Source: an uncultured Bacilli bacterium
GTDB lineage: Bacteria > Bacillota_I > Bacilli_A > RF39 > UBA660
Direction: 5' to 3'
DNA: 64,000 nt
Assembly: GCA_934086485.1 (NCBI GenBank)
Contig: CAKOIF010000007.1
Location: 4,021 to 68,020, forward strand
Made by a program: the position numbers and the translations under genes. Positions 22,973-32,075 of the stretch are shown here, in pieces. The notes beneath the pieces were generated by a model. The model worked only from the letters and a program-made list of their open reading frames with translations. It searched no databases and had not been told where the DNA came from. Position 1 is the stretch's first letter. Each line of letters starts with the position of its first letter.

Positions 22973-25525
22973 TTGGGACTAAATGATAAAGAGGTTTTAG
23001 AGTTAAGAAAAAAATATGGTAGTAATGAAATAACGAGAAAGAAAAGTAGTACATTTTTTAAGATATTATTGGAATCATTATCTGATCCGATAATAAAAAT
23101 ACTTTTAATAGCACTTTCAATTAAAATAGTTTTTTTATTTAAAAATTTTGATTGGTATGAAACATTAGGAATTGTTATTGCAATTTTTTTAGCTTCATTT
23201 ATTTCATCAATAAGTGAATATGGTTCTAATAAAGCATTTGAAAGATTATTCGAAGAAAGTAGTAAAACATCCGCTAAAGTATATCGAAATGGAAAACTTA
23301 CTATTGTTCCATCAAAAGAAATTGTTATAAATGATTTACTTGAAGGAGCTTCAGGAGATAAAATATGTGCTGATGGTATTATTAAAGAGGGAAGCCTTCA
23401 GGTGGATGAATCTTTTATTACTGGAGAAAGTAAAGAAGTTCATAAAAAAGTAGGTGATAAAGTTTACAGTGGAAGTACAATATATAAAGGTAGTGCTAAA
23501 ATTAAAGTAACGGAAATTGGTGATAAAACATTTATGGGAAGTATTTCCTCCGGTGTTCAAGAGGAAAAAGGTGAAAGTCCCCTTAAAACAAGACTTAGAG
23601 TGCTTGCAAAAAGTATTAGTAAACTTGGTTATGTTGGCGCATTTTTAGCAAGTTTTGCTTATCTTTTTATGCAAATTGTTGTAAAAAATAATTTTAATTT
23701 AGAACTTATTATTGAAACAATTAAAAATATACCACTTATGCTTAACTATTTATTTTATGTTCTTACTTTAACTGTAACTATCATTATTGTGGCAGTTCCT
23801 GAAGGACTTCCTATGATGATTACTTTAGTTCTTTCTTCGAATATGAAGAAGATGCTTAAAGATAATGTTTTAGTTCGTAAACTTGTAGGTATTGAAACAA
23901 GTGGAAGTTTAAATGTACTTCTTTGTGATAAAACTGGAACACTTACAATGGGAAAATTAAATGTAAAATATATTATGACTAAAGAGGGTAAGTGCTTCCA
24001 AAATAAAAATGAATTAAAATGTTATGGAAAGTATTATGATATTTTAACAAAATCTTTATATTTAAATAGTGAAAGTGTTTTTGATAATGATAAAATTATA
24101 GGTGGAAATACGACTGATAGGGCAATTAAAAATTTTACTGGGAACCTACAAATAACTGATGAAATAATAAATAAAAAGTTATTTTCCTCAGAGGATAAAT
24201 ATAGTATGGTTCAAACTAAAGATTATTATTTTTATAAAGGTGCTAGTGAAGTACTTCTTAATAAATGTCAAAAATATTTGAGTTTATCTGGTAACGAAGA
24301 AAAATTTATTTCAAAAAGTTTTATTCAAAGTATGGTTAAAAATTATACTTCCAAAGGATATCGTGTTTTAGTTAATGCTTATGGTAAAAACAAGGATGAC
24401 TTAGTTTTTATTAATCTTATTGTTATTGCTGATACTTTAAGACCTGAGGCAAAACCAAGTTTAGACTTAATAAAAAATGCTGGCATAAAGGTTATTATGA
24501 TTACTGGAGATGCCAAAGAAACTGCAGTAAGTATTGGTAAAGAATTAGGACTTTATAATGAAAAATCTGTTGCTTTAACTCATAATGAACTTTCAGTACT
24601 TACTGATGAACAAATAATTAATTTATATCCCAACCTTTGTATTATTGCTAGAGCTTTACCACAAGATAAAAGTAGACTTGTAAGTGTACTTCAGTCTTAT
24701 AAGCAAGTTGTTGGTATGACAGGTGATGGAGTAAATGATGCACTTGCTCTTAAAAAAAGTGATGTTGGTTTTGCATTAGGTAGTGGTTCTGAAGTTGCTA
24801 AAGATGCCAGTGATATAGTTATTTTAGATGATAATATTTCTTCGATTTGTAAAGCAATTTTATATGGAAGAACAATATTTAAAAGTATAAGAAAGTTTAT
24901 TATTTATCAGCTTACGGTTAATATTTGCGCTTTAATTTTATCTATTGTTGGTGTCCTTGTGGGAATATCGACACCAATTACTATAATTCAAATGTTATGG
25001 CTTAATATGATTATGGATACTTTTGCAGGACTTGCATTTTCTTATGAACCACCACTTAAAGAATATTTGAGTGAAAAACCTAAAAATAAGGATGAAGTTA
25101 TATTAAATAGGTATATGTTAAATCAAATTGTCGTAAATGGTGCATATTGTGCAGTAGTTTGTTTACTGTTTTTAAAACTACCAATTATTAAACATTTTAT
25201 TAGATTTTCTACAGGAGATAAATTTTTATATACGGCTTATTTTGCACTTTTTATTTTTATGGGTATTTGTAATTCATTTGCATCCCGTACTCATAGATTA
25301 AATATTTTCGCTCATATCCTTCAAAATAAGGTGTTCTTAATTATTAATGCATTTATCTTTTTTGCGCAAATTTACATTATTTATTATGGAGGTAATTTAT
25401 TTAGAACTTATGGATTAACTTTTAAAGAATTATTATTTTGCCTTATTATATCTTTAACAGTTTTTCCGGTCGATTATCTTCGTAAATATATTCTTAAAAA
25501 AAGAAATATTAAAATTGGTGTATAA
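22973..25525 (+). CDS. Calcium-type P-type ATPase
   Basis: 850 residues, P2-type cation pump. It has an N-terminal cation-ATPase segment (LGLNDKEVLELRKKYGSNEI), actuator TGES (FITGESKEV) and the membrane-helix motif VPEGLPMMITLVLSSN. The phosphorylation site is LLCDKTGTLTMGK. The hinge TGDGVNDALALKKSDVGFAL and a C-terminal cation-ATPase bundle follow. This pattern matches bacterial Ca2+ exporters of the LMCA1/PacL group; Ca2+ is inferred from family precedent. Start TTG at 22973 with GGAGG 9 bases upstream; no ATG is suitably placed. Confidence 0.88.
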   Translation: MGLNDKEVLELRKKYGSNEITRKKSSTFFKILLESLSDPIIKILLIALSIKIVFLFKNFDWYETLGIVIAIFLASFISSISEYGSNKAFERLFEESSKTSAKVYRNGKLTIVPSKEIVINDLLEGASGDKICADGIIKEGSLQVDESFITGESKEVHKKVGDKVYSGSTIYKGSAKIKVTEIGDKTFMGSISSGVQEEKGESPLKTRLRVLAKSISKLGYVGAFLASFAYLFMQIVVKNNFNLELIIETIKNIPLMLNYLFYVLTLTVTIIIVAVPEGLPMMITLVLSSNMKKMLKDNVLVRKLVGIETSGSLNVLLCDKTGTLTMGKLNVKYIMTKEGKCFQNKNELKCYGKYYDILTKSLYLNSESVFDNDKIIGGNTTDRAIKNFTGNLQITDEIINKKLFSSEDKYSMVQTKDYYFYKGASEVLLNKCQKYLSLSGNEEKFISKSFIQSMVKNYTSKGYRVLVNAYGKNKDDLVFINLIVIADTLRPEAKPSLDLIKNAGIKVIMITGDAKETAVSIGKELGLYNEKSVALTHNELSVLTDEQIINLYPNLCIIARALPQDKSRLVSVLQSYKQVVGMTGDGVNDALALKKSDVGFALGSGSEVAKDASDIVILDDNISSICKAILYGRTIFKSIRKFIIYQLTVNICALILSIVGVLVGISTPITIIQMLWLNMIMDTFAGLAFSYEPPLKEYLSEKPKNKDEVILNRYMLNQIVVNGAYCAVVCLLFLKLPIIKHFIRFSTGDKFLYTAYFALFIFMGICNSFASRTHRLNIFAHILQNKVFLIINAFIFFAQIYIIYYGGNLFRTYGLTFKELLFCLIISLTVFPVDYLRKYILKKRNIKIGV

Positions 25526-25551
25526 AGGTACTTTTTAGTATCTTTTTTGAT
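25523..25551 (+). terminator. Terminator after the P-type ATPase
   Basis: AAAGGTACT and AGTATCTTT arms followed by T. Confidence 0.7.
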
Positions 25552-25615
25552 TTGCAAATAAAAATGTTGGATGATACAATAATTTATGAAGTAAACATTT
25601 AGTAAAGAAGTTTTT

Positions 25616-25957
25616 ATGAAATACATATTAATGAATAAAAATAATGTTACTTGAATATAATTTATATAATGTAATAAGCAAAATATATGAGATATATAAT
25701 ATTGAGTATGCTCCGCTATCCGTTTTTACTAATTTTGAAAATAGAAATTCGGATTTAACTAAAACTTTAAATATATGGTTTACAAAAGAAAAATTCCAAA
25801 TGAGAGAAAAAATTTAGAAAAATTACTTGATAAGTTAGGATTTGATTATTGCAATTATGAGGTAGAGTGGTCTGATAAAAGAAAAGAAAAACTTGTTAGT
25901 GGTCTTGATAAAAGAATTACTAAATTATCAGAATTTATTAGTAATATTAGTAATTAA
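25616..25957 (+). pseudogene. Broken HipA-like gene
   Basis: Three reading-frame pieces read in order as one damaged protein: MKYILMNKNNV, then LLEYNLYNVISKIYEIYNIE and YAPLSVFTNF up to LNIWF, then KRKIPNERKNLEKLLDKLG. This order resembles the N-terminus of HipA-like kinases/toxins from Firmicutes. Two frameshifts are needed. The kinase domain is missing, with an unrelated Lys-rich end (KRKEKLVSGLDKRITKLSEF). It sits directly upstream of the second CdiA-C-like nuclease leader, consistent with a decayed accessory island. The HipA call is a pattern match with moderate certainty. Confidence 0.5.
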
Positions 25958-26035
25958 GGTGTTAGTTTAATTACTTTTTTAATTTTATAGAAATAAATTA
26001 TCTATGTTAAACATCTATTTTTAACTTTTAAATAC

Positions 26036-26236
26036 TGTAAAATAAATTTACGTAAAACATATGTAAAATAAATGTAAACAGTTAAATTATGAAGTGTCAA
26101 AAATATGTAAAATTTTTACTTTTTTTAAGAAATTTAACTTAAAAAGGAGGAAATCAGAAATTTTCCGGTAATAAATATATATGAAGGGAGAATTTCAAAA
26201 TGACATAGAATTATTTTTGAAAATTAAAAAAAGTAA
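26036..26236 (+). promoter_or_regulatory. Leader of the second CdiA-C-like nuclease gene
   Basis: It carries TGTAAA-type boxes at 26036, 26052, 26062, 26073 and 26106, then the same block as the leader at 13076: AAAAAGGAGG (26141), CCGGTAATAA, GGGAG and ATGACATAG (26200). A 19-codon frame from ATG 26181 ends in a TGA overlapping the nuclease ATG (ATGA), which could couple translation. A one-base indel relative to the first leader shifts frames between the two copies. Confidence 0.55.
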
Positions 26237-26851
26237 ATGAATAAAAATACAGAAGGATGTACAGATAAAAAATTTGAAAATGATATTAATTTGACAAAAG
26301 TAAAAGAGAAAATAACCTCCAACTCATATATAGATGTTACAAATGATTGGGTAGAAAAATCAAAAGGAATTAATAAAAAAATAAAAATATTTCAAAAAAA
26401 TGAAATATTTGAATATAATGGAAAAAAATATTTAGTTGATAATCATTATGTGAAATATAGAGTAAAAACAAAAGAAATAAAATTTGCAGACTGGCTTTCT
26501 AAAAACACAAGATTAAAAATACAATTAAATCCAGAAGTTGAATATCCTGAAAATATTAGTGTAGCTGACTGTACATTTTACAAAAATGATACATTTTTAG
26601 GAAACTATGATATGAAAATAGTAACAGGTTCAAGTAAACAATTATTATTTCACAATATTGATGGAAAAAACAAACAATCTGTAAATTTTTTATTTGAAAC
26701 AACTCAATCACCCTTAAGTATGAAAGAATTAATAGTACAAGCCGAAGAAATATTTAAAAGAAAAGCAAAATGGGTTAGAGAAATAGGAATTAAAAAGGGA
26801 AACAATTTTATAATTTTAAAAAATAAAAATATAAAAAATAAAAAGTTGTAA
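26237..26851 (+). CDS. CdiA C-terminal tRNase-like (BECR-fold) protein, second locus
   Basis: 204 residues, no signal peptide. The domain pattern from about residue 55 parallels the protein at 13286: FEYNGKKYLVDNHYVKYR, FADWLSKNTRLKI, YPENISVADCTFYKND, NYDMKIVTGSSKQLLFHNID, QSVNFLFETTQSPLSMKEL, IGIKKGNNFIILKNK. The usual DLKE reads DMKI here, so a key acidic position may be lost. No protein antitoxin is adjacent. The stop codon lies inside the hairpin of a convergent small RNA. It shares its leader but little primary sequence with the first locus. Toxin or tRNase activity is inferred from the fold pattern only. Confidence 0.55.
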   Translation: MNKNTEGCTDKKFENDINLTKVKEKITSNSYIDVTNDWVEKSKGINKKIKIFQKNEIFEYNGKKYLVDNHYVKYRVKTKEIKFADWLSKNTRLKIQLNPEVEYPENISVADCTFYKNDTFLGNYDMKIVTGSSKQLLFHNIDGKNKQSVNFLFETTQSPLSMKELIVQAEEIFKRKAKWVREIGIKKGNNFIILKNKNIKNKKL

Positions 26852-26888
26852 CACTAGGTGAAAGGTCACCACGACTACAACTTTTATT
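26829..26888 (-). ncRNA. Hairpin small RNA convergent to the nuclease gene
   Basis: The minus-strand promoter is perfect: TTGACA (26918-26923), 17 bases, TATAAT (26895-26900). Transcription from about 26888 gives AAAAGTTGTA, an inner GGTGA/TCACC stem, TACAACTTTT and T-rich tracts. The hairpin covers the nuclease stop codon on the other strand. It is analogous in position and design to the three repeats after the first nuclease. Confidence 0.65.
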
Positions 26889-26929
26889 GACTTAATTATA
26901 GCATAAGAACCATAATGTGTCAATCGAAG

Positions 26930-27220
26930 TAGCTTAATTTTGTAGTGCAATAGTTTTGAAAACTTAACTGCAAATCTTGCTATTCCGACATTAATATTAT
27001 AATCAAAAATTGGGGAAAAATTCACAATAATGCAAAACTTCAAATGTTAAAGAAAAATTTTTAAGTAATGTTAATAATAACTATATAAATATATAAGGAG
27101 TTATTTTGATTTATTTCTTTATTTGAAAGCTTATTTATACAAAATAAATTATCATTATATATTTTAAAATAAAGTAGGGGCTTTGATAGTACCAATATTG
27201 GGACTAGGGGTTTTGAAAAT
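26930..27220. other. Intergenic stretch without recognisable features
   Basis: AT-rich, with no convincing open frame or structured element on either strand. A lone AAGGAG near 27100 is followed by a frame that stops within a few codons. Confidence 0.4.
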
Positions 27221-27242
27221 AAAAAAACTAGGTTTCCCTAGT
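27221..27242 (-). terminator. Terminator of the tRNA genes
   Basis: Minus strand: ACTAGG, loop GAAA, CCTAGT, then seven T. Confidence 0.85.
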
Positions 27243-27252
27243 AAATTTTAAA

Positions 27253-27330
27253 TGGTCGAGAAGACAGGATTTGAACCTGCGACCCCTACGTCCCAAGCGT
27301 AGTGCACTACCAAGCTGTGCTACTTCTCGA
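27253..27330 (-). tRNA. tRNA-Pro(UGG)
   Basis: Acceptor arms TCGAGAA/TTCTCGA, anticodon stem CTACG/CGTAG with loop CTTGGGA (anticodon UGG), T-loop GGTTCAAATCC, CCA encoded. Its own promoter TTGCAA, 16 bases, TATAAT lies at 27341-27368 on the minus strand. Confidence 0.95.
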
Positions 27331-27413
27331 AAACAAATTAATTATATCACAAATTTTAAGTTTTGCAAATAAAAAATGCTCTACGCTTATAAAAATGTGA
27401 AATTTTTTAAAAT

Positions 27414-27490
27414 TGGTACGCCCAAAGGGATTCGAACCCCCAACCTTTTGATCCGTAGTCAAATGCTCTATCCAGTTGAGCTATGGGCGC
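27414..27490 (-). tRNA. tRNA-Arg(ACG)
   Basis: Acceptor GCGCCCA, anticodon stem TTTGA/TCAAA with loop CTACGGA (anticodon ACG, expected to be edited to ICG), T-loop GGTTCGAATCC, CCA encoded. Promoter TTGATT, 17 bases, TATAAT at 27521-27549 on the minus strand. Confidence 0.95.
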
Positions 27491-27614
27491 AGGATGAATG
27501 CTTTTTCGTAAAGCAAATTAATTATAATATAAATATTGAAAAAAATCAATAAAATCATATTCTTTTTTTTATGCATTTATGATAAAATAAAATATATGTG
27601 AAGGAAAAAGATGG

Positions 27615-29333
27615 ATGACTAGAGAAATGTTTATGTTATTTGCTATTGGTTACTATTTTCTTACAATGATAATAATTGTAATTGTTTTACTAGTGATTTC
27701 AAATAAGACTAAAAAGAAATATTTAGCTCAAATAAATGAACTAGAAAGACAAAAAAATTTAGTAATCTCTGCGGGAATACTTTCTGAACTTAATAAAGTT
27801 GAAAGTTTAATAAATAATGATGATTTAAGAAAAAAATATGAATTATGGCAAAAAAGGTTTAATGAAATTAAAAATGAAGATATACCAAAAATAACTGATT
27901 TAATTAACGAAGTACAAGAATATTTTGAAACAAAAGATTATGCAAATTTAAAAGCCTCAATTATAAAGACTGAAATGGATTTAAATTATTTACAAACAAA
28001 ATCTGGAATTTTACTTGATGAAATTAAAGAAATTACTTTAAGTGAGGAAAGAAATAGAGATAAAATTACTAAGTTAAAAGCTGAGTATCGAAATGTACTT
28101 ACAACTTATAAAGAGGATCCTGAAAGTTATAGTAAGATTAAAACTCCTTTAGAATTACAATTTGAAAATGTTGACAAATTATTTGCAAGTTTTGAAAATG
28201 CTATGGATAAAAATGCTTATACTGAAGCCCCTAAAATAGTTAAGGCTATAGATGATATTGTTTCAAATTTAAATGAAATAATAAATGAAACAAAAACTAT
28301 TTGTTTATATGGAGAAAATCTTATTCCTAAGAAAATCGAAGATATAAAATTAATTTATAAAAAAATGGTTCAAAGTGGTTATAATTTAGATTATTTAAAT
28401 ATTGAATATAATATCGAAGAGGCAAATAAAAAGATAATTGATATATTTCAAAGATTAAATGTTTTAGATGTTGAGGATTCAATCTTTGAACTTAAAACTA
28501 TGCATGATTATTTTGATTCATTATATAATGATTTTGAGAATGAAAAAGTAAGTAAAAGACTTTTTGATGATTATATGCGTAGTATTGGTATAAAACTTTC
28601 TAAACTTGAAAAAATAAGTCAAGAATTATTTAAGAAAGTGGATGAACTTAAATATAGTTATGATTTAACTGATGAAGAAGTTGCAAGTATTATTGAAATT
28701 AAAGATAATATAATAGATAACCATAATAGTTATGATCATATAATTGATATATTTAGAAATAAAACTTTAGCATATTCAAAACTTGCTAGTGAGATGGAAA
28801 ATATAAATAATAAACTTCTTAAAAATGAAGAGAAATTAAATCATACTTTAGAAACTTTAAGTAGTTTAAAAGATGATGAATTAAGAGCAAAAGAACAACT
28901 TACTGAAATTGAGGAAATTTTAAAAGATTGTAAATTAAAGGCAAGAGAATATAAACTTCCAGTTGTACCTAAAAATTATTATGTTGAGTTTGCAGAGGCT
29001 TCCCTTGCTATAAAAGAAATGGTTGCGGAACTTGAAAAAAGGCCAATCTCAATTAAAGTATTAAATATGCGTGTGGATACAGCAAGAGATTTAGTATTAA
29101 AAGTTTATAATACAATTAATGAAACAACCAAAACCGCAAAAATGGCAGAAATGGCAATAGTTTATGGAAATAGATATAGAGTAGTTAATAAAGATGTAGA
29201 TTTTGGTTTAACTAAAGCAGAAAATTCTTTTTATAAAGGAAATTATAAGATTTGTTTAGAGCAAGCAATTAGTGCAATAAATATAGTTGAACCTGGTATC
29301 CATCATAAATTACTTGAGAATTTTAAAGATTAG
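27615..29333 (+). CDS. ezrA: Septation ring formation regulator EzrA
   Basis: 572 residues. One N-terminal membrane helix (YYFLTMIIIVIVLLVISN) precedes a long spectrin-like coiled-coil cytoplasmic region, the EzrA layout. The C-terminal signature YGNRYR, followed by GLTKAENSFYKGNYKICLEQ and VEPG, matches EzrA. The protein is a membrane-bound negative regulator of FtsZ-ring placement and a division scaffold in low-GC Gram-positives. AAGGAAAAAG lies upstream of the ATG at 27615. The order ezrA, cysteine desulfurase, thiI is the same as in Bacillus. Confidence 0.9.
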   Translation: MTREMFMLFAIGYYFLTMIIIVIVLLVISNKTKKKYLAQINELERQKNLVISAGILSELNKVESLINNDDLRKKYELWQKRFNEIKNEDIPKITDLINEVQEYFETKDYANLKASIIKTEMDLNYLQTKSGILLDEIKEITLSEERNRDKITKLKAEYRNVLTTYKEDPESYSKIKTPLELQFENVDKLFASFENAMDKNAYTEAPKIVKAIDDIVSNLNEIINETKTICLYGENLIPKKIEDIKLIYKKMVQSGYNLDYLNIEYNIEEANKKIIDIFQRLNVLDVEDSIFELKTMHDYFDSLYNDFENEKVSKRLFDDYMRSIGIKLSKLEKISQELFKKVDELKYSYDLTDEEVASIIEIKDNIIDNHNSYDHIIDIFRNKTLAYSKLASEMENINNKLLKNEEKLNHTLETLSSLKDDELRAKEQLTEIEEILKDCKLKAREYKLPVVPKNYYVEFAEASLAIKEMVAELEKRPISIKVLNMRVDTARDLVLKVYNTINETTKTAKMAEMAIVYGNRYRVVNKDVDFGLTKAENSFYKGNYKICLEQAISAINIVEPGIHHKLLENFKD

Positions 29334-29341
29334 GGGGATTT

Positions 29342-30478
29342 ATGATTTATTTAGATTATAGTGCTACAACTCCAGTTGCTTTAGAGGTACAAGATACAAT
29401 GAATAAAGTAACTAGAGAGTTTATTGGTAATGCTAATTCTTTAAATGGTCTTGGCATTAAATCAAGAAATTTACTTAATAGTGCAACAAAACAAATTGCA
29501 AATTGTTTTAATATTTTAGAAAGTGAAATTACTTATACATCATCCTCAACCGAGAGTAATAATTTAGCAATAATTGGTTGTGCTTTAGCATATTTTAAGA
29601 AAGGAAAACATATTATTGTTTCAAAACTTGAACATGCTGATGTATATGATATTTGTGATTATTTAAAAAGTATTGGGTTTGAAATTAGTTATGTAAGTTC
29701 AAATGCTGATGGACTTGTAGATTTCGAAGAGTTAAAAAGATTAATTAGACCTGATACAATTTTGGTTAGTATTGCAGCCGTTAATAGTGAACTTGGTATA
29801 AGACAACCTCTTAAAATGATTAGACAAATAATAAAGAAAGAAAATCCTTATACTTTATTTCATAGTGATATGACTCAAGCTGTAGGAAAGATTTCTGTTT
29901 CACTTTTAGATACTGATTTAGCTACAATATCCTCACATAAAATATATGGTCCAAAAGGAATTGCAATGCTTTATAAAAATAGTACAGTAAAAATCAAACC
30001 AATTATTTATGGCAGTGGACAGTCTAATGATTTAAAACCAGGTACGCCACCGCTTCCTTTGATTGTAGGATTTGCTAAGGCTTTAAGACTTGCACTCGAG
30101 GGAGTTGAAAAAAAAGAAAAATATGTAAATTTATTAAATGAAAGAATATGTAATAAACTTAGTAAATATCCAGATATTCTAATTAATAAAACTAAGTATT
30201 CTATTCCACATATTTTAAATATTTCACTTATGAATATAAAACCAGAAACATTTATTCATGCAATGGATAATGAAGAAATATATTTATCTACGAATACTGC
30301 TTGTTCTTCTGGAGAAACCTCAAATGCAGTAATGGCATTATATAATGATATAAAAAGGGCTTCACATACAATAAGGATTAGTTTATCTAGCATAACTACA
30401 AGTGATGAAATTGATAAATTTCTTAAGGCTTTTGATAGAAATTTTGAATCACTTAATGGTTTAGTAAGGAAGGATTAA
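29342..30478 (+). CDS. Cysteine desulfurase, NifS/IscS family
   Basis: PLP enzyme that removes sulfur from cysteine as an enzyme-bound persulfide. It begins IYLDYSATTPVALEVQDTM. The PLP lysine lies in TISSHKIYGPKGIAMLY and the catalytic Cys in STNTACSSGE near residue 320. 378 residues, normal. It ends 1 base before thiI, so the sulfur probably goes to 4-thiouridine formation in tRNA, as with NifZ in Bacillus. AGGGGG is the ribosome site. Confidence 0.9.
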   Translation: MIYLDYSATTPVALEVQDTMNKVTREFIGNANSLNGLGIKSRNLLNSATKQIANCFNILESEITYTSSSTESNNLAIIGCALAYFKKGKHIIVSKLEHADVYDICDYLKSIGFEISYVSSNADGLVDFEELKRLIRPDTILVSIAAVNSELGIRQPLKMIRQIIKKENPYTLFHSDMTQAVGKISVSLLDTDLATISSHKIYGPKGIAMLYKNSTVKIKPIIYGSGQSNDLKPGTPPLPLIVGFAKALRLALEGVEKKEKYVNLLNERICNKLSKYPDILINKTKYSIPHILNISLMNIKPETFIHAMDNEEIYLSTNTACSSGETSNAVMALYNDIKRASHTIRISLSSITTSDEIDKFLKAFDRNFESLNGLVRKD

Positions 30479-31660
30479 ATGGAAAAAGTTATTATTATAA
30501 AATATGCTGAACTTTCTACGAAAAGTGATAATATTAATTTTTTTATTAAAACATTAAAACATAATATAGAACATCTTTTACAAAAAGAAACTTTCAGTAT
30601 ATCATCTGATGTTGGTAGAATGATTATATATACAGAAAATATACCTAAAGTTATGGAAAAACTAAAAACTGTATTTGGTATTCATGAAATAATGATAGGT
30701 TATATTTTTAAAGAAAAAGATCTTGATACAATTAAAGAAAATGTTTTATCTTTGATTAAAGATAAAGAGTTTAATACATTTAGAGTTACCACAAAAAGAA
30801 GTGATAAACATTATGAAATACCTTCAGTAGAGGTATCAAAACTCGTTGGAGCTCACATCTTAAAAAATATTCCTAATAAAAAAGTATTACTTGAAAATTT
30901 TGATTTAGAGATTTGTATTGAAATTAGAATTAATGAAGTACTTATTTATTTTGGAGGTATAAAAGGTTTAGGTGGTTATCCAGTTTCAACTTTAGGTAAA
31001 GGACTTTTGATGCTTTCTGGGGGAATTGATTCTCCGGTAGCGGGCTATTTTGCAATGAAAAGAGGTATTAGACTTGAGGCAATTTATTTTGATTCTCCAC
31101 CACATACATCTGATATGGCAAGAGAAAAAGTATTTGATTTAGCAAGAAAATTATCAGTTTATAATGGTAATGTAAAAGTTCATATTATAAATTTTACTCA
31201 TATCCAAGAGGAAATAATTAAAAAGATTCCTAATTACTATTTAATTACAATTATGCGTAGATTTATGTATGAAATTTCCGCTTTGGTGGCTAATAGATGT
31301 AATGCTCATGTAATTATAAATGGTGAAAGTGTAGGACAAGTTGCTTCCCAAACTCTTAAGAGTATGGAAGTTATTAATGAAGCTATAAAAAAACCTGTTT
31401 TAAGACCAGTATGTTGTTTTGATAAACTTGAAATTATAGATTTAGCAAAAATAATAGGTACTTATGATATTTCAATTAGACCTTATGAAGATTGTTGCAC
31501 AATATTTGTTCCTAAACATCCAGTTATTCATCCAGATTTAAAACTTGCAAAAGAATATGAAAAATTAATTGATAAAGATGAACTTATTTATGAAGCAATA
31601 AAAAATCAAAAAATAATTACACTTAATAATGATGATAAGGATTATAGTGATTTACTATAG
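30479..31660 (+). CDS. thiI: tRNA 4-thiouridine synthase ThiI
   Basis: Adenylates U8 of tRNA for sulfur insertion. The N-terminal ferredoxin-like/THUMP region (KYAELSTKSDNINFFIKTL, FRVTTKRSDKHYEIPSVEV) precedes the PP-loop LLMLSGGIDSPVAGYFAMKR. CCTIFVPKHPVIHP holds a conserved Cys. 393 residues: no rhodanese domain, as in other Gram-positives. It begins directly after the cysteine desulfurase that likely supplies its sulfur. A weak terminator follows. Confidence 0.93.
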   Translation: MEKVIIIKYAELSTKSDNINFFIKTLKHNIEHLLQKETFSISSDVGRMIIYTENIPKVMEKLKTVFGIHEIMIGYIFKEKDLDTIKENVLSLIKDKEFNTFRVTTKRSDKHYEIPSVEVSKLVGAHILKNIPNKKVLLENFDLEICIEIRINEVLIYFGGIKGLGGYPVSTLGKGLLMLSGGIDSPVAGYFAMKRGIRLEAIYFDSPPHTSDMAREKVFDLARKLSVYNGNVKVHIINFTHIQEEIIKKIPNYYLITIMRRFMYEISALVANRCNAHVIINGESVGQVASQTLKSMEVINEAIKKPVLRPVCCFDKLEIIDLAKIIGTYDISIRPYEDCCTIFVPKHPVIHPDLKLAKEYEKLIDKDELIYEAIKNQKIITLNNDDKDYSDLL

Positions 31661-31669
31661 TCTTTTTTT
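31643..31669 (+). terminator. Terminator overlapping the thiI stop
   Basis: TATAGT, loop GATTT, ACTATA, then a T run. Confidence 0.65.
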
Positions 31670-31704
31670 AGTATAATTTTTTTTTTTATAAGTAAACTAT
31701 TAAT

Positions 31705-31803
31705 ATGAAAGAAAAAGATGAATATAATGTATCATTTACTCGAAGAAATATAAATAATTATGATAACTATTCAAAAACAAGTGGTAACACAAATAAAAAG
31801 TAA
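31705..31803 (+). CDS. Possible 32-residue peptide
   Basis: A polar, Asn/Lys-rich frame (MKEKDEYNVSFTRRNINNYD at the start) of 32 residues. There is no ribosome site; a TATAAT lies about 30 bases upstream, and an AATAA-GAAA-TTATT hairpin plus T run follows its stop. It has transcription-unit layout but no coding evidence beyond the open frame. It may be non-coding. Confidence 0.25.
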   Translation: MKEKDEYNVSFTRRNINNYDNYSKTSGNTNKK

Positions 31804-31838
31804 TAAGAAATTATTATTTTTTTTAGTTGATAAACCTC

Positions 31839-31868
31839 TTGCATAAATATATAAATAAATGATATATT
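31839..31868 (+). promoter_or_regulatory. Promoter of antisense RNA, locus 1
   Basis: TTGCAT, 18 bases, TATATT. The same arrangement occurs at 34038, 36344 and 59454. Confidence 0.6.
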
Positions 31869-31874
31869 ATAAAT

Positions 31875-32003
31875 AGGTGAACGTGCAAGATATCACGTTA
31901 CCTAAATTGTTATCTAAGTAGCGTTATCCTATATACTAGAAATCAAAAGTTGCAATAAGCAAATGATGAATTCTATTATACTACGGATGACGCTTCTTAT
32001 TTT
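31875..32003 (+). ncRNA. Antitoxin-like antisense RNA, locus 1
   Basis: Predicted RNA of about 130 nt. The 5' hairpin is GGTGAACGTG/CACGTTACC; a long terminal stem GCGTTATCC/GGATGACGC is followed by TTCTTATTTT. It is fully antisense to the 3' half of the small peptide gene on the other strand. The primary sequence changes between copies, but both stems are kept. Confidence 0.55.
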
Positions 32004-32075
32004 GTCTTGATTTGTTACAACCAAGCAAAATAATATGATCCAGATTAGTAGTTTTTCATACGTTCTCTTTTTCAC
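31929..32075 (-). CDS. Small membrane peptide, type I toxin-like, locus 1
   Basis: 48 residues from a GTG that lies 7 bases after AAAGGAGG. The peptide is basic at the start, then hydrophobic (KKRTYEKLLIWIILFCLVV), with a second amphipathic segment (SIIEFIICLLQLLISSI). Size, membrane character and a convergent antisense RNA recall type I toxins of the TxpA/BsrG/Fst kind, though no sequence homology is claimed. Compared with the copy at 34127, five of six nucleotide differences are synonymous, which supports translation. The mRNA would have a roughly 90-nt 5' leader from the promoter at 32176-32203. Confidence 0.6.
   Translation of the reverse strand: MKKRTYEKLLIWIILFCLVVTNQDKIRSVIRSIIEFIICLLQLLISSI

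Noticed and set aside
25775..25957. A separate 60-residue gene
   Set aside because: It continues the pattern of the broken HipA-like sequence just upstream and has no ribosome site.
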